A DNA stretch of 64,000 nt, from contig UQKM01000010.1 of NCBI GenBank assembly GCA_900541685.1, positions 1 through 64,000 on the forward strand. Direction: 5' to 3'. The position numbers and the translations under genes were made by a program. The notes below the pieces were generated by a model, which was given only the letters and a program-made list of their open reading frames with translations, did no database searches and was not told where the DNA came from. Source of the DNA: an uncultured Collinsella sp. GTDB taxonomy: Bacteria; Actinomycetota; Coriobacteriia; Coriobacteriales; Coriobacteriaceae. Each line of letters begins with the position of its first letter. Position 1 is the stretch's first letter. Below are positions 50,956 to 59,430 of this stretch, one piece after another.

Positions 50956-52415
50956 CGATCATCGGGGCGGGGCCCGGAAACCCCGACTTGCTCTCGCGCG
51001 CGGCGCTCGACGCGATCGACATCGCCGACGTGGTCATCGGCGCTCATCGCGCGCTTGTCAGCATCGACGTGCCGCCCGATGTGGTGAGATGCGAGCTCGT
51101 GAAGACGGCGGACATCGTCGCCGCGCTCACTGATGCGGCGTCGTGGCAGCGCGCCGTGGTCGTGATGACGGGCGATGTGGGGCTGTTCAGCGGCGCGCGC
51201 CGCCTGGTGGAGGCGCTCTCCGGCGACGCGCAGGTGGACGTGCGCGTCATTCCCGGCATAAGCTCAGCGTCGTATCTCGCCGCGCGCCTCGCGCGTCCAT
51301 GGCAGGATTGGCGCTTCGCGAGCGCTCACGGCGTGGCGTGCGACATCGTGGCCGAGGCCGAGCGCGCAGGTGAGCTCTTCCTCGCCACGTCGGGCGGGGA
51401 AGACCCCTCGCGGCTTTCGGGCGAGCTTGTGCAGGCGGGCTTCGGGGACGCGCGCGTGACGGTGGCCGAGCGCCTGTCGTACCCCGACGAGCGCATCACC
51501 TGCGCGACCGCAAGTGAAATCGCAGGTCAGACGTTCGACGACTTGAACGTGATGCTTATCGAGTTCGCAGGCTGCGCCGGTTCGCCTGCGGGCTCTAGCG
51601 CAGCCTCCGAGGCGCCGGCCGGCGCGTCTGCGCCCGCGGCGGCTTCTTTCGCGGCGGACTCTGCGGGCGCATCCCGCGCCGCGAGCTCCCGCTGGCCGTA
51701 CGCTTCCTCGGGCATTCCCGACGAGCTCTTCATCCGCGGCGACGTTCCCATGACCAAGCAGGAGGTGCGCGCCGTCGCGCTCGCGAAGCTGCGCCTTACC
51801 GCGACCGACACCGTGTGGGATGTCGGCGCCGGCACGGGGAGCGTTTCGATCGAGGCGGCGCTCGTCGCGCGAGCGGGGTCGGTATGGGCGGTCGAGCGCA
51901 ACGCGGCCGGCGTGCGGCTCATCCGAGAGAACGCGGATGCATTCGGGTGCGGCAACGTGCATGCGGTCCCCGGTGTCGCCCCCGAAGCGCTCGCGAAACT
52001 GCCCGTCCCCGACGCCGTGTTCGTCGGCGGGAGCGCGGGCGAGCTTCCCTCCATCGTGGAGGCGGCGCTCGAGAAGAACTCGCAGGTTCGCCTGTGCGTG
52101 CCATGCGTCACCGTTGAGACGCTCACCGAGGCGTTCGCGCTCCTCTCGGGTTCGCGCTTTAAGGGGTTCGAGGCGTGCCAGGTGTCGGCCGCCCGTGCCG
52201 AGGCTGTAGGCTCGCACCATCTTATGAAGGCGCAAAACCCCGTGTTCCTCGTCAGCGCGCGTGGTGCGGGCGCGGATGCCGAGGAGCTTGCCGAAGTCGG
52301 CGCGCTTGCTGAGTCGCCTGTCGGGGAGGACCTCTCTGTCGAGGGGAACGCATCCGTTGAGGTGGTCTCGCTTGCTTACTGCAGCGCCGCAGGTGGGGAA
52401 GGCGGCGCCCGGTGA
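50943..52415 (+). CDS. cbiET: Fused cobalt-precorrin-7 C5-methyltransferase / C15-methyltransferase-decarboxylase (CbiE-CbiT)
   Basis: A 490-residue fusion. The CbiE methylase (about residues 1-205) starts IIGAGPGNPDLLSRAAL. A linker of about 45 residues is nearly all Ala, Ser, Gly and Pro. CbiT (about 255-435) has IPDELFIRGDVPMTKQEVRA and the SAM motif VWDVGAGTGSVSIEAAL. It equals CobL of the aerobic pathway. A further acidic tail of about 50 residues is unassigned. It overlaps the next gene by four bases (GTGA). Confidence 0.94.
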   Translation: MRKVTIIGAGPGNPDLLSRAALDAIDIADVVIGAHRALVSIDVPPDVVRCELVKTADIVAALTDAASWQRAVVVMTGDVGLFSGARRLVEALSGDAQVDVRVIPGISSASYLAARLARPWQDWRFASAHGVACDIVAEAERAGELFLATSGGEDPSRLSGELVQAGFGDARVTVAERLSYPDERITCATASEIAGQTFDDLNVMLIEFAGCAGSPAGSSAASEAPAGASAPAAASFAADSAGASRAASSRWPYASSGIPDELFIRGDVPMTKQEVRAVALAKLRLTATDTVWDVGAGTGSVSIEAALVARAGSVWAVERNAAGVRLIRENADAFGCGNVHAVPGVAPEALAKLPVPDAVFVGGSAGELPSIVEAALEKNSQVRLCVPCVTVETLTEAFALLSGSRFKGFEACQVSAARAEAVGSHHLMKAQNPVFLVSARGAGADAEELAEVGALAESPVGEDLSVEGNASVEVVSLAYCSAAGGEGGAR

Positions 52416-53794
52416 GCACGTCCATCCCGCGCTTCATGGTCGCTGCGCCCTCGAGCGGGAGCGGCAAGACGGTCGTAACGTGCGCGCTCCTGCGCGCGCT
52501 CGCGCGCCGCGGCCTTGCATGCGCGGCCTTCAAATGCGGCCCCGACTACATTGACCCGCTCTTTCATCGCCGCGTCGTGGGTGCGCGCTCGGGCAATTTA
52601 GACGGCTTCTTCACCGACGCCCCGACGCTGCGCGCCCTGCTCGCACGCGGCGTCGCGGGCGCGGATGTCGCGGTGCTCGAGGGGGTTATGGGCTTCTACG
52701 ACGGCATGGCGCCCGGCGTGGCCGACGCGAGCAGCTACCAGGTTGCGCGCGACACGGAAACGCCGGTCGTTTTAGTGGTGAACGGGCGCGGGGCGTCTTT
52801 ATCGCTCGCCGCTGTAATCCGCGGCATCGCCGAGTTCCTGCCTTGTGCGAACGTGCGCGGCGTCGTGCTGAACAAGACGAGCGCCGCTGCCTGCGCCTAT
52901 GCGGCGCCTGCGATCGAGAAGCACACGGGCGTCGCGGTTTTGGGGAATATCCCCGCCGACGAGGCGTTCTCGCTCGAAAGCCGGCATCTGGGGCTTGTGA
53001 CCGCCGACGAGGTCGAGCAGCTCTCCGCGCGCATCGACAAGATGGCCGAGCTGGTGGAAAAGAGCATCGACGTCGACCGCTTGCTCGAAATAGCGGCGAC
53101 GGCACCCGATATCCGCGAGGAACCTTACCGGTTGGAGCCGATCGCGGGAGCGCGGCCCATCGTCGCCGTCGCGCGTGACGAGGCGTTCTCGTTCTATTAC
53201 GAGGAGAATCTGCGCGTGCTCGAGGACCTGGGTTGCGAGCTGGCCTTTTTCAGCCCCCTGTGTGATAGCGAGTTGCCCCGGGGGACAAGCGCCCTCTATC
53301 TGGGGGGCGGCTACCCGGAGCTCCATGCGCGACAGCTCTCCGAGAACGCGCCGATGCGCGCGGCCGTGCGGCGCGCGGCGGAATCCGGCATGCCGACGGT
53401 TGCCGAATGCGGTGGGTTTCTGTACCTGCAGCGCGAAATCGCCGATAGCGAGGGGCGGCGCTGGCCTGTTGCGGGCGCCCTTGAGGGCGCAAGCGAGAAC
53501 GGGGGAAGGCTGTCCCATTTCGGGTACGTGGAGCTTACTTCCCAACGCGACGGGCTCTACGGGCCGCGCGGCACACGCATCCGCGCGCACGAGTTCCACT
53601 ACTGGCAGTCCACCTGCCCGGGCGGCGACTTTTGGGCGCAGAAGCCCCGGCGCGACAAGGGCTGGCCGTGCATGACGACCACCCCGTCCCTGGTGGCGGG
53701 CTTCCCGCATGTGTACTATCCTGCGAACCCCGACGTTGCGCGCGCGTTCGCGTCTGCCGCAGCGTCGTTCGCAGAGAGGAGGCGGCATGGCTGA
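52412..53794 (+). CDS. cbiA: Cobyrinate a,c-diamide synthase
   Basis: Glutamine- and ATP-dependent amidase of the a and c side chains, 460 residues. The N-terminal dethiobiotin-synthase-like domain has APSSGSGKT, KCGPDYIDP and EGVMGFYDG. The C-terminal glutaminase has the nucleophile Cys in TVAECGGFLYL and a late His in HEFHYW. The GTG start overlaps the cbiET stop, and the last eight bases overlap cobT. Confidence 0.96.
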   Translation: MSTSIPRFMVAAPSSGSGKTVVTCALLRALARRGLACAAFKCGPDYIDPLFHRRVVGARSGNLDGFFTDAPTLRALLARGVAGADVAVLEGVMGFYDGMAPGVADASSYQVARDTETPVVLVVNGRGASLSLAAVIRGIAEFLPCANVRGVVLNKTSAAACAYAAPAIEKHTGVAVLGNIPADEAFSLESRHLGLVTADEVEQLSARIDKMAELVEKSIDVDRLLEIAATAPDIREEPYRLEPIAGARPIVAVARDEAFSFYYEENLRVLEDLGCELAFFSPLCDSELPRGTSALYLGGGYPELHARQLSENAPMRAAVRRAAESGMPTVAECGGFLYLQREIADSEGRRWPVAGALEGASENGGRLSHFGYVELTSQRDGLYGPRGTRIRAHEFHYWQSTCPGGDFWAQKPRRDKGWPCMTTTPSLVAGFPHVYYPANPDVARAFASAAASFAERRRHG

Positions 53795-54929
53795 AGCAAC
53801 CGAAACCGCGCTTGCCTGCATCCGCGAGGAAGTCGAGCGCGCGTTCTCGTCGGCGCCGGGCGCCGTGCTCGAAGCCGCGCTTTCCCGGATCGCGCCCGCA
53901 GACGAGTGCGCCCGTGCCGCCGCGTACGCCGCGTGGGACTCCATCGCGCACCCCTTGGGGGGATTGGGCGACTTTGAAGACGCCGTCGCGTGTATCGCCG
54001 CAGCTCAGGGGAGCGCCGAGGTGGCCGAGTTTCCCCGTGCGCTCGCGGTATTCTTCTCCGACAACGGGGTCGTTGCCGAAGGCGTGTCGCAAAGCGGGCA
54101 AGATGTGACGCGAGCCGTCGCGCGCAACATGTGCGAGGGGGCCGCGAGCGCCTGCCGCATGGCGGCGTTCGCGGGTGCCGAGGTCGTGCCCGTCGACGTA
54201 GGTATGGCCCGGGGCATAGAAGACGCGCGCATGGTGCGCGCGAACGTGCGGCGGGGGAGCGGCAACATCGCTCACGGCTCCGCTATGTCTCGCGATGGGG
54301 CCGTGCGCGCGATCGAGGTCGGAATCGCCGTCGCGTGCGGGCTTGCCCGCGCCGGCGTGCGCCTTCTCGCCGCGGGCGAGATGGGCATCGGCAACACGAC
54401 CACCTCGGCGGCGGTGGCCGCAGTGCTCATCCGGGCGGACGCGCGGAGCCTTGTCGGGCGCGGCGCGGGGCTCTCGGACGCCTCGCTCGCGCGCAAGCGC
54501 GACGTGGTCGAGCGCGCTATCGACGCGAACTCGCCCGATCCCGCCGACCCGATCGACGTGCTCTCGAAGGTGGGCGGCTTCGACATCGCTGCGATGTGCG
54601 GCTTCTACCTGGGGGCCGCGGTCTCGAAGGCGCCGGCGCTCCTCGACGGGGTCATATCCTGCACGGCGGCCCTGTGCGCGGCGCGCCTGTGCCCCAACGC
54701 CTTGGGCTACCTCGTGGGCACCCACGCATCAAGCGAACCCGCAAGCCGGGAGCTCCTTCGCGAGCTCGGCATAAAGGCGCCCCTCGACGCAGGCATGCAC
54801 TTGGGCGAGGGCGCGGGCGCCATGGCGTATCTCCCCCTTCTGGATTCGGCGCTGCGCGTGTACCGGGATGGGAAGACGTTCACGGCGACTGGCATGGCTG
54901 CTTACGAGCATTTCGAGGCCGGGAAATGA
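53787..54929 (+). CDS. cobT: Nicotinate-nucleotide-dimethylbenzimidazole phosphoribosyltransferase
   Basis: CobT activates the lower-ligand base to alpha-ribazole phosphate; 380 residues. Key motifs are FFSDNGVVAEGVSQ, EMGIGNTTTSAAV and the catalytic Glu in GMHLGEGAGAM. GAGAGGAGG precedes the ATG at 53787. No gene for making dimethylbenzimidazole (bluB or bzaA-F) lies nearby, so the base is imported or another base is used. It overlaps cobU by four bases. Confidence 0.95.
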   Translation: MAEATETALACIREEVERAFSSAPGAVLEAALSRIAPADECARAAAYAAWDSIAHPLGGLGDFEDAVACIAAAQGSAEVAEFPRALAVFFSDNGVVAEGVSQSGQDVTRAVARNMCEGAASACRMAAFAGAEVVPVDVGMARGIEDARMVRANVRRGSGNIAHGSAMSRDGAVRAIEVGIAVACGLARAGVRLLAAGEMGIGNTTTSAAVAAVLIRADARSLVGRGAGLSDASLARKRDVVERAIDANSPDPADPIDVLSKVGGFDIAAMCGFYLGAAVSKAPALLDGVISCTAALCAARLCPNALGYLVGTHASSEPASRELLRELGIKAPLDAGMHLGEGAGAMAYLPLLDSALRVYRDGKTFTATGMAAYEHFEAGK

Positions 54930-55474
54930 CGGTGACGCTCGTCATCGGCGCCGCCGCGAGCGGCAAGAGCGCCTACGCCGAGTCCCTGTGCCTCGGGCAC
55001 GACGGCCCTCGCGTGTACCTGGCAACGATGGAGCCCTTCGGGGAAGATGGCGCCCGCCGCATCGCGCGCCATCGGGCGCTGCGCGAAGGCAAAGGGTTTT
55101 CCACCCTCGAGTGCTCGCGTGACGTGGGCGCCGCAGCGCCCGGGATTCCGCGCGGCTGCACACTTCTTTTGGAGGACGTGGGCAACCTGGTTGCGAACGA
55201 GCTCTTCGCGGAAGGCGGCTTGTCCCCGCGTGACCCCGACGCTGCGGCGCGCGAGGTACTCGGAGGCATCGAACGGCTCGCTCAGGCCGCTGCGTATACG
55301 GTGGTGGTCACCGTCGACGTGTTCGCCGATGGGATGCGCTACGATGAAGGGACCGAGGCATGGAGGCGCGCGCTCGCGCGCGTGAACGTGGGTGTGGCGG
55401 CGCTGGCCGACCATGCAGTCGAAGTGGTATGCGGGATTCCCGTGTGGATGAAAGGCGAAGGACCTACAAGGTGA
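54926..55474 (+). CDS. cobU: Adenosylcobinamide kinase / guanylyltransferase
   Basis: CobU phosphorylates adenosylcobinamide and then transfers GMP in nucleotide-loop assembly; 182 residues, normal. Walker A is GAAASGKSAYAE, the guanylylated His is in RRIARHRALR, and EDVGNLVANELF and the C-terminal VVCGIPVWMKG are present. A second, CobU-like domain fused to a phosphatase is encoded two genes later. ATGA overlap with cobT and GTGA overlap with cobS. Confidence 0.93.
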   Translation: MTVTLVIGAAASGKSAYAESLCLGHDGPRVYLATMEPFGEDGARRIARHRALREGKGFSTLECSRDVGAAAPGIPRGCTLLLEDVGNLVANELFAEGGLSPRDPDAAAREVLGGIERLAQAAAYTVVVTVDVFADGMRYDEGTEAWRRALARVNVGVAALADHAVEVVCGIPVWMKGEGPTR

Positions 55475-56238
55475 AGATAGCAGAGGCAATCGGCGCGGCG
55501 TTCGGAACGTTCTCGCGCATCCCCGTCCCGAAATCGGCCTGGACCGATTTCGGGTCAACCCATGCACTTGCCGCGTTTCCCCTGGTGGGCCTTGCGGAAG
55601 GCTTCCTCATGACGGCGTGGGGGCACGTGGCGAACCTGCTCGGCGTGCCCGCGACCATCGTCGCGGCCGTGCTCGCGGCGCTGCCTGTGGCGGTGACGGG
55701 AGGCATCCACCTAGACGGGCTCTGCGACACCTCCGATGCGCTTGCAAGTTGGGCCCCGCGCGAGCGAAAGCTCGAGATCATGCACGATCCGCGGGCGGGC
55801 GCCTTCGGGGTCATCGGTGTTGTTGTGTACCTTATTCTGCAGTTTTCCCTGTTCACCGCGCTGCCGCTTACGGCGGGGGCGTTCCTCGCGCTTCTGTGCT
55901 CGCTCGTGTTCTCCCGCGCGCTTTCGGGACTCGCCGTTGAATGCTGGCCTGCCGCGCGGGCGGACGGCATGGCCGCGGGGCTCTCGCCTGCGAAGAAGCG
56001 CGCGGCGATCGTCGTGCCGCTTTGCGCTTTCGCTGCGGCTTCGGCTGCAGGGATGGTCGCGTGCGCTCAGGCCGTCGGCGCCTTTATGGCGGTGGCGGGG
56101 CTTTTGGTGCTCGCGTGGTACCGCCATGTTGCCCTGTCCCGCTTCGGCGGGGTGACGGGGGATTTGGCCGGATGGTTTCTGCAATGGGCCGAGCTCGCGA
56201 TGCTTGCCATGCTGGTGGTGGGGGGCATGCTCCTATGA
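55471..56238 (+). CDS. cobS: Adenosylcobinamide-GDP ribazoletransferase (cobalamin synthase)
   Basis: Membrane enzyme joining activated cobinamide to alpha-ribazole; 255 residues with about six hydrophobic helices. The active-site signature GGIHLDGLCDTSDALAS is intact, as is the downstream HDPRAGAFGVIG. The GTG start overlaps the cobU stop. The last bases overlap the following fusion gene (ATGA). Confidence 0.94.
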   Translation: MKIAEAIGAAFGTFSRIPVPKSAWTDFGSTHALAAFPLVGLAEGFLMTAWGHVANLLGVPATIVAAVLAALPVAVTGGIHLDGLCDTSDALASWAPRERKLEIMHDPRAGAFGVIGVVVYLILQFSLFTALPLTAGAFLALLCSLVFSRALSGLAVECWPAARADGMAAGLSPAKKRAAIVVPLCAFAAASAAGMVACAQAVGAFMAVAGLLVLAWYRHVALSRFGGVTGDLAGWFLQWAELAMLAMLVVGGMLL

Positions 56239-57236
56239 TGCTCGTGGTAGGTGGCGCGCATTCGGGGAAGAGGACCTTCGTGCGCGAAAAACTCGGGTTC
56301 GCGGCGGACGATTTCGTCGACGCGGCGCAGCTTGCGGAGGGCGGCGTGCCCGCGGCTTTTGCCGGCCGCGTCGCATGCCGTGCTGAGGAACTCGTACGCG
56401 CGCTCGACGCTGACCGGGCGCTCGAGCGGCTGATCGGCTTCGACGCAGTGATTCTGCCCTTGGTCGGCTCGGGGGTCGTCCCCATGAGTGCGGAAGACGC
56501 CCAATGGCGCGAGCGCGCGGGGCGCCTGGGATGCGCGCTCGCTGCGCGCGCCGACGTCGTCGTGCGCATGACGTGCGGGATTCCCCAGGTCATCAAAGGA
56601 AACCTTGCCGATGCACCTCGAGGGACGCAGGGCGCGGGTGCGCTTTTGGAAGTCGTCTTCGTGCGCCATGGTGCCACGGCGGGCACGGAAGACCATCGCT
56701 ACAGCGGGGCGGGCACCGACGAGCCCCTGTCGAGTGCGGGCGAGCGCGCTTTGCGCGACCTCGCGTGCGATCGTGACGTGTTCCGTGTTATCACGAGTGG
56801 CATGGCCCGCACCGACCAGACGGCGCGCATCCTCTTCCCGAACGCGGAGCTTATGGCGTGCCCCGGTCTGCGCGAGATGGATTTCGGCGACTTCGAGGGG
56901 CGAAGCGCCGCCGAGCTTAAAGAGGATGCGCGCTATCGCGCCTGGGTAGACTCCTGGTGCGAGACGCGCTGCCCGCATGGCGAGGGCAAGAGCGATTTCA
57001 CCCGCCGCGTCATCGCGGCGTTTCGGGAGGCGTGCGAATCGGAGCGCGCCCAGGGGAGTGGGCGCGCCGTCTTCGTCGTTCACGCGGGTACCGTGAAAGC
57101 GCTGCTCTCCGAGCTAGCTTTCCCGACAATGGGATACTTCGACGTGCATACCGAGCCGGGCGGCGCATGGGCCGCCACTTGGGATGGGCGCTGCCTTCGC
57201 GACGTTCGCCCCGCTTCGGGGGGCGATGCCCGGTGA
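56235..57236 (+). CDS. Fusion of a CobU-like P-loop domain and alpha-ribazole phosphatase (CobC)
   Basis: A 333-residue two-domain protein. Residues 1-135 look like a reduced CobU: VVGGAHSGKRTFVRE at the P-loop and MTCGIPQVIKG, matching the end of CobU, but the His motif of the guanylyltransferase is not evident. Residues about 138-333 are a histidine phosphatase of the CobC/phosphoglycerate mutase type (VVFVRHGATAGTED, then VVHAGTVKAL), expected to dephosphorylate alpha-ribazole phosphate. The CobU-like part may be regulatory or have kinase activity only, since a complete cobU is present. Confidence 0.85.
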   Translation: MMLVVGGAHSGKRTFVREKLGFAADDFVDAAQLAEGGVPAAFAGRVACRAEELVRALDADRALERLIGFDAVILPLVGSGVVPMSAEDAQWRERAGRLGCALAARADVVVRMTCGIPQVIKGNLADAPRGTQGAGALLEVVFVRHGATAGTEDHRYSGAGTDEPLSSAGERALRDLACDRDVFRVITSGMARTDQTARILFPNAELMACPGLREMDFGDFEGRSAAELKEDARYRAWVDSWCETRCPHGEGKSDFTRRVIAAFREACESERAQGSGRAVFVVHAGTVKALLSELAFPTMGYFDVHTEPGGAWAATWDGRCLRDVRPASGGDAR

Positions 57237-58210
57237 TGACGATTCTTGCCGTCGCCGCCGGGTTCGCGGCCGACCTTGCCTTCGGCGACCCGCGCTGGCT
57301 TCCCCATCCCGTCGTCGCCATGGGGCGCGCGATCACGTGGGCCGAAGGCCGCCTGCGGCGCGCATTCCCGCAAACGTCCGCGGGCACGCGCGCCGCAGGG
57401 CTTGTGCTCGCCGTGGCGCTTCCGCTTGCGTGTGGGCTTTTGACCTGGGTAATCCTGCATCTTTGCGGCATGGTTTACTCCGGCTTGCGCTTCGTGGCCG
57501 AGGCATGGGCGAGCTATCAGATTCTCGCGGCATGCGAGCTGCGCCGCCAGAGCCTGGCCGTTGCCCGCGCGTTCTCGAAGGGCGGCCTTGTCGCGGCGCG
57601 CGAAGCCGTCGGGCTCATCGTGGGACGTGACACGTCTGTTCTCGACGAGCAGGGCGTCGCGCGCGCCGCCGTGGAAACGGTGGCGGAGAACGCGAGCGAC
57701 GGTGTCATCGCGCCGCTTTTCTACCTTATGATCGGGGGTGCGCCCTTGGGCATGGCGTACAAGGCGGTGAACACGCTCGACAGCATGGTGGGCTACAAAA
57801 ACGAGCGCTACATCGACTTCGGCTGCGCCTCGGCGCGCCTCGACGATGCGGTGAATTGGATCCCCTCGCGCTTATCGGCCCTGCTCATGATCGCCGTGTG
57901 CCCGATCGTCGGGCTCGACGCGCGCGGGGCGGCGCGCATCTGGCGCCGCGACAGGCGTCGCCATGCGAGCCCGAACGCGGCGCAGACCGAGTCAGCGTGC
58001 GCGGGCGCGCTCGGGCTGCGCCTGGCGGGACCCGCGGTGTATTTCGGCAAGCTCGTTGAGAAACCGACGATAGGAGACGCGTCCAGCGAAATCGAGTGGG
58101 GCGACATCGCCCGGGCGACAAGGCTCATGTTCGCTGCGTCCGTATGCGCGCTCGTCGTCTTCGGCGCCGCGCGCGCGGCGGTCGTGCTCGCCGTGGGGGC
58201 GATGGCATGA
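57236..58210 (+). CDS. cbiB: Adenosylcobinamide-phosphate synthase
   Basis: Membrane protein CbiB/CobD(Pseudomonas) that attaches aminopropanol phosphate to cobyric acid; 324 residues with several hydrophobic helices. Motifs: AADLAFGDPRWLPHPVVAMG at the start, TVAENASDGVIAPLFY and KAVNTLDSMVGYKNERY. ATG 57236 overlaps the stop of the fusion gene (TGATG); GTG 57233 is an alternative. It overlaps cobD by four bases. Confidence 0.95.
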   Translation: MTILAVAAGFAADLAFGDPRWLPHPVVAMGRAITWAEGRLRRAFPQTSAGTRAAGLVLAVALPLACGLLTWVILHLCGMVYSGLRFVAEAWASYQILAACELRRQSLAVARAFSKGGLVAAREAVGLIVGRDTSVLDEQGVARAAVETVAENASDGVIAPLFYLMIGGAPLGMAYKAVNTLDSMVGYKNERYIDFGCASARLDDAVNWIPSRLSALLMIAVCPIVGLDARGAARIWRRDRRRHASPNAAQTESACAGALGLRLAGPAVYFGKLVEKPTIGDASSEIEWGDIARATRLMFAASVCALVVFGAARAAVVLAVGAMA

Positions 58211-59430
58211 GGAAAGACCACGCCGCGCCCCGGGCTGCCGGGGGAATCCTGCGCGCCCGTACGCATGGGGGCAGCGCGCAATCGCTCGGCATCGCTTGCG
58301 AAGGGGGCGCCTCCGACCTCGTTGACTTCTCGGTGAACGTGAATCCGGCAGGCCCCTCGCCGCGCGCCGTCGCCGCAGCTTGCAAGGCGCTTTCTCGAAT
58401 CGACGCCTACCCCGATAGGGAAAGCCTCGCCCTCGTTCGCGCCCTAGCGCGTGCCCAGGGCATTCCCGAAGATACTATCGTCTGCGGCGCGGGCGCCTCC
58501 GACATCATCTGGCGGCTCGCCGCGGCGGTGCGCCCGAAACGCATCGTCGCGTGCGCGCCGACGTTCTCTGAATATGCGGAGGCGGCATCGTACTACGGCG
58601 CATGCGTGCAGGAGTTCCCGCTCTCCGAAGCGGACGACTTCGACGTGCCCGCCTCCTTCGCCCGCGCGATCGAGGGGCCGGGAGACGTGGCGTACCTCTG
58701 CAATCCGAACAACCCGACGGGGCGCCTCGTCGACCCCAGCGTGATCGATGCCGCGGCTTGCCGCTGCGAGCAGGTGGGCGCGCTGCTCGTCGTGGACGAG
58801 TGCTTCCTCGGTTTTGCGCCCGACGCCCGCGAAAGGAGCGTGGCCGCACGCGCCGCGTGTTCGCGCCATGTGGCCGTGCTCTCCGCGTTCACCAAGCTCT
58901 ACGGAATGGCGGGGCTGCGGTTGGGATATCTGATCAGCGGAAACGCCCAACTCATCGAGGGGATTCGCCGGGCGGGGCAGGCGTGGCCCGTCTCCTCGGT
59001 CGCCGAGGCCGCGGGCATCGCCGCCCTGGAAGACATTGAATACGTCTCGCGCACGCGCGATGTATTGGCGGGCGAGCGAGCGTGGCTTTCCCACGAGCTC
59101 TCCTCGCTCGGGCTTTCCGTCGTGCCGTCGGATGCGAACTTCCTTTTAGTCCGCACGCCGGCGAAAGACATCCCCGAGCGCCTGTATAAACAGGGGGTTT
59201 TGGTCCGCACGTGCGACTCGTTTTCGGTACTGTCCCGTTTCTGGTGCCGCGTCGCGGTGCGCACGCGCAAGGAGAATGCCCGGCTTGCGATGGCGTTCAG
59301 CCGCGTGCTTCGGGCGGAAGGTGCATCGGGCGAAGGCGAACCCGACGAACGGGGCGGCGTTTCTTGCAGCGGCGCTATGGCGGGCGCGGATGGCCGAGGC
59401 TCAGCGAAGGAGGTCGATACCCGTGGGTAG
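58207..59430 (+). CDS. cobD: L-threonine-O-3-phosphate decarboxylase
   Basis: PLP-dependent aminotransferase-fold enzyme of 407 residues making (R)-1-amino-2-propanol phosphate, the linker of the nucleotide loop. It shows DFSVNVNPAGPS, NPNNPTGR, VVDECFLGFA and the PLP Lys in SAFTKLYGMAGLRLGY. A C-terminal tail of about 40 residues, rich in Gly, Ala and charged residues, exceeds the family length and overlaps the start of cbiP; it looks like a non-conserved extension. Confidence 0.93.
   Translation: MRKDHAAPRAAGGILRARTHGGSAQSLGIACEGGASDLVDFSVNVNPAGPSPRAVAAACKALSRIDAYPDRESLALVRALARAQGIPEDTIVCGAGASDIIWRLAAAVRPKRIVACAPTFSEYAEAASYYGACVQEFPLSEADDFDVPASFARAIEGPGDVAYLCNPNNPTGRLVDPSVIDAAACRCEQVGALLVVDECFLGFAPDARERSVAARAACSRHVAVLSAFTKLYGMAGLRLGYLISGNAQLIEGIRRAGQAWPVSSVAEAAGIAALEDIEYVSRTRDVLAGERAWLSHELSSLGLSVVPSDANFLLVRTPAKDIPERLYKQGVLVRTCDSFSVLSRFWCRVAVRTRKENARLAMAFSRVLRAEGASGEGEPDERGGVSCSGAMAGADGRGSAKEVDTRG

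Noticed and set aside
53990..54925. Long frame running through cobT in front of cobU
   Set aside because: It is an out-of-frame extension in GC-rich DNA. The CobU P-loop begins right after ATG 54926, which overlaps the cobT stop.
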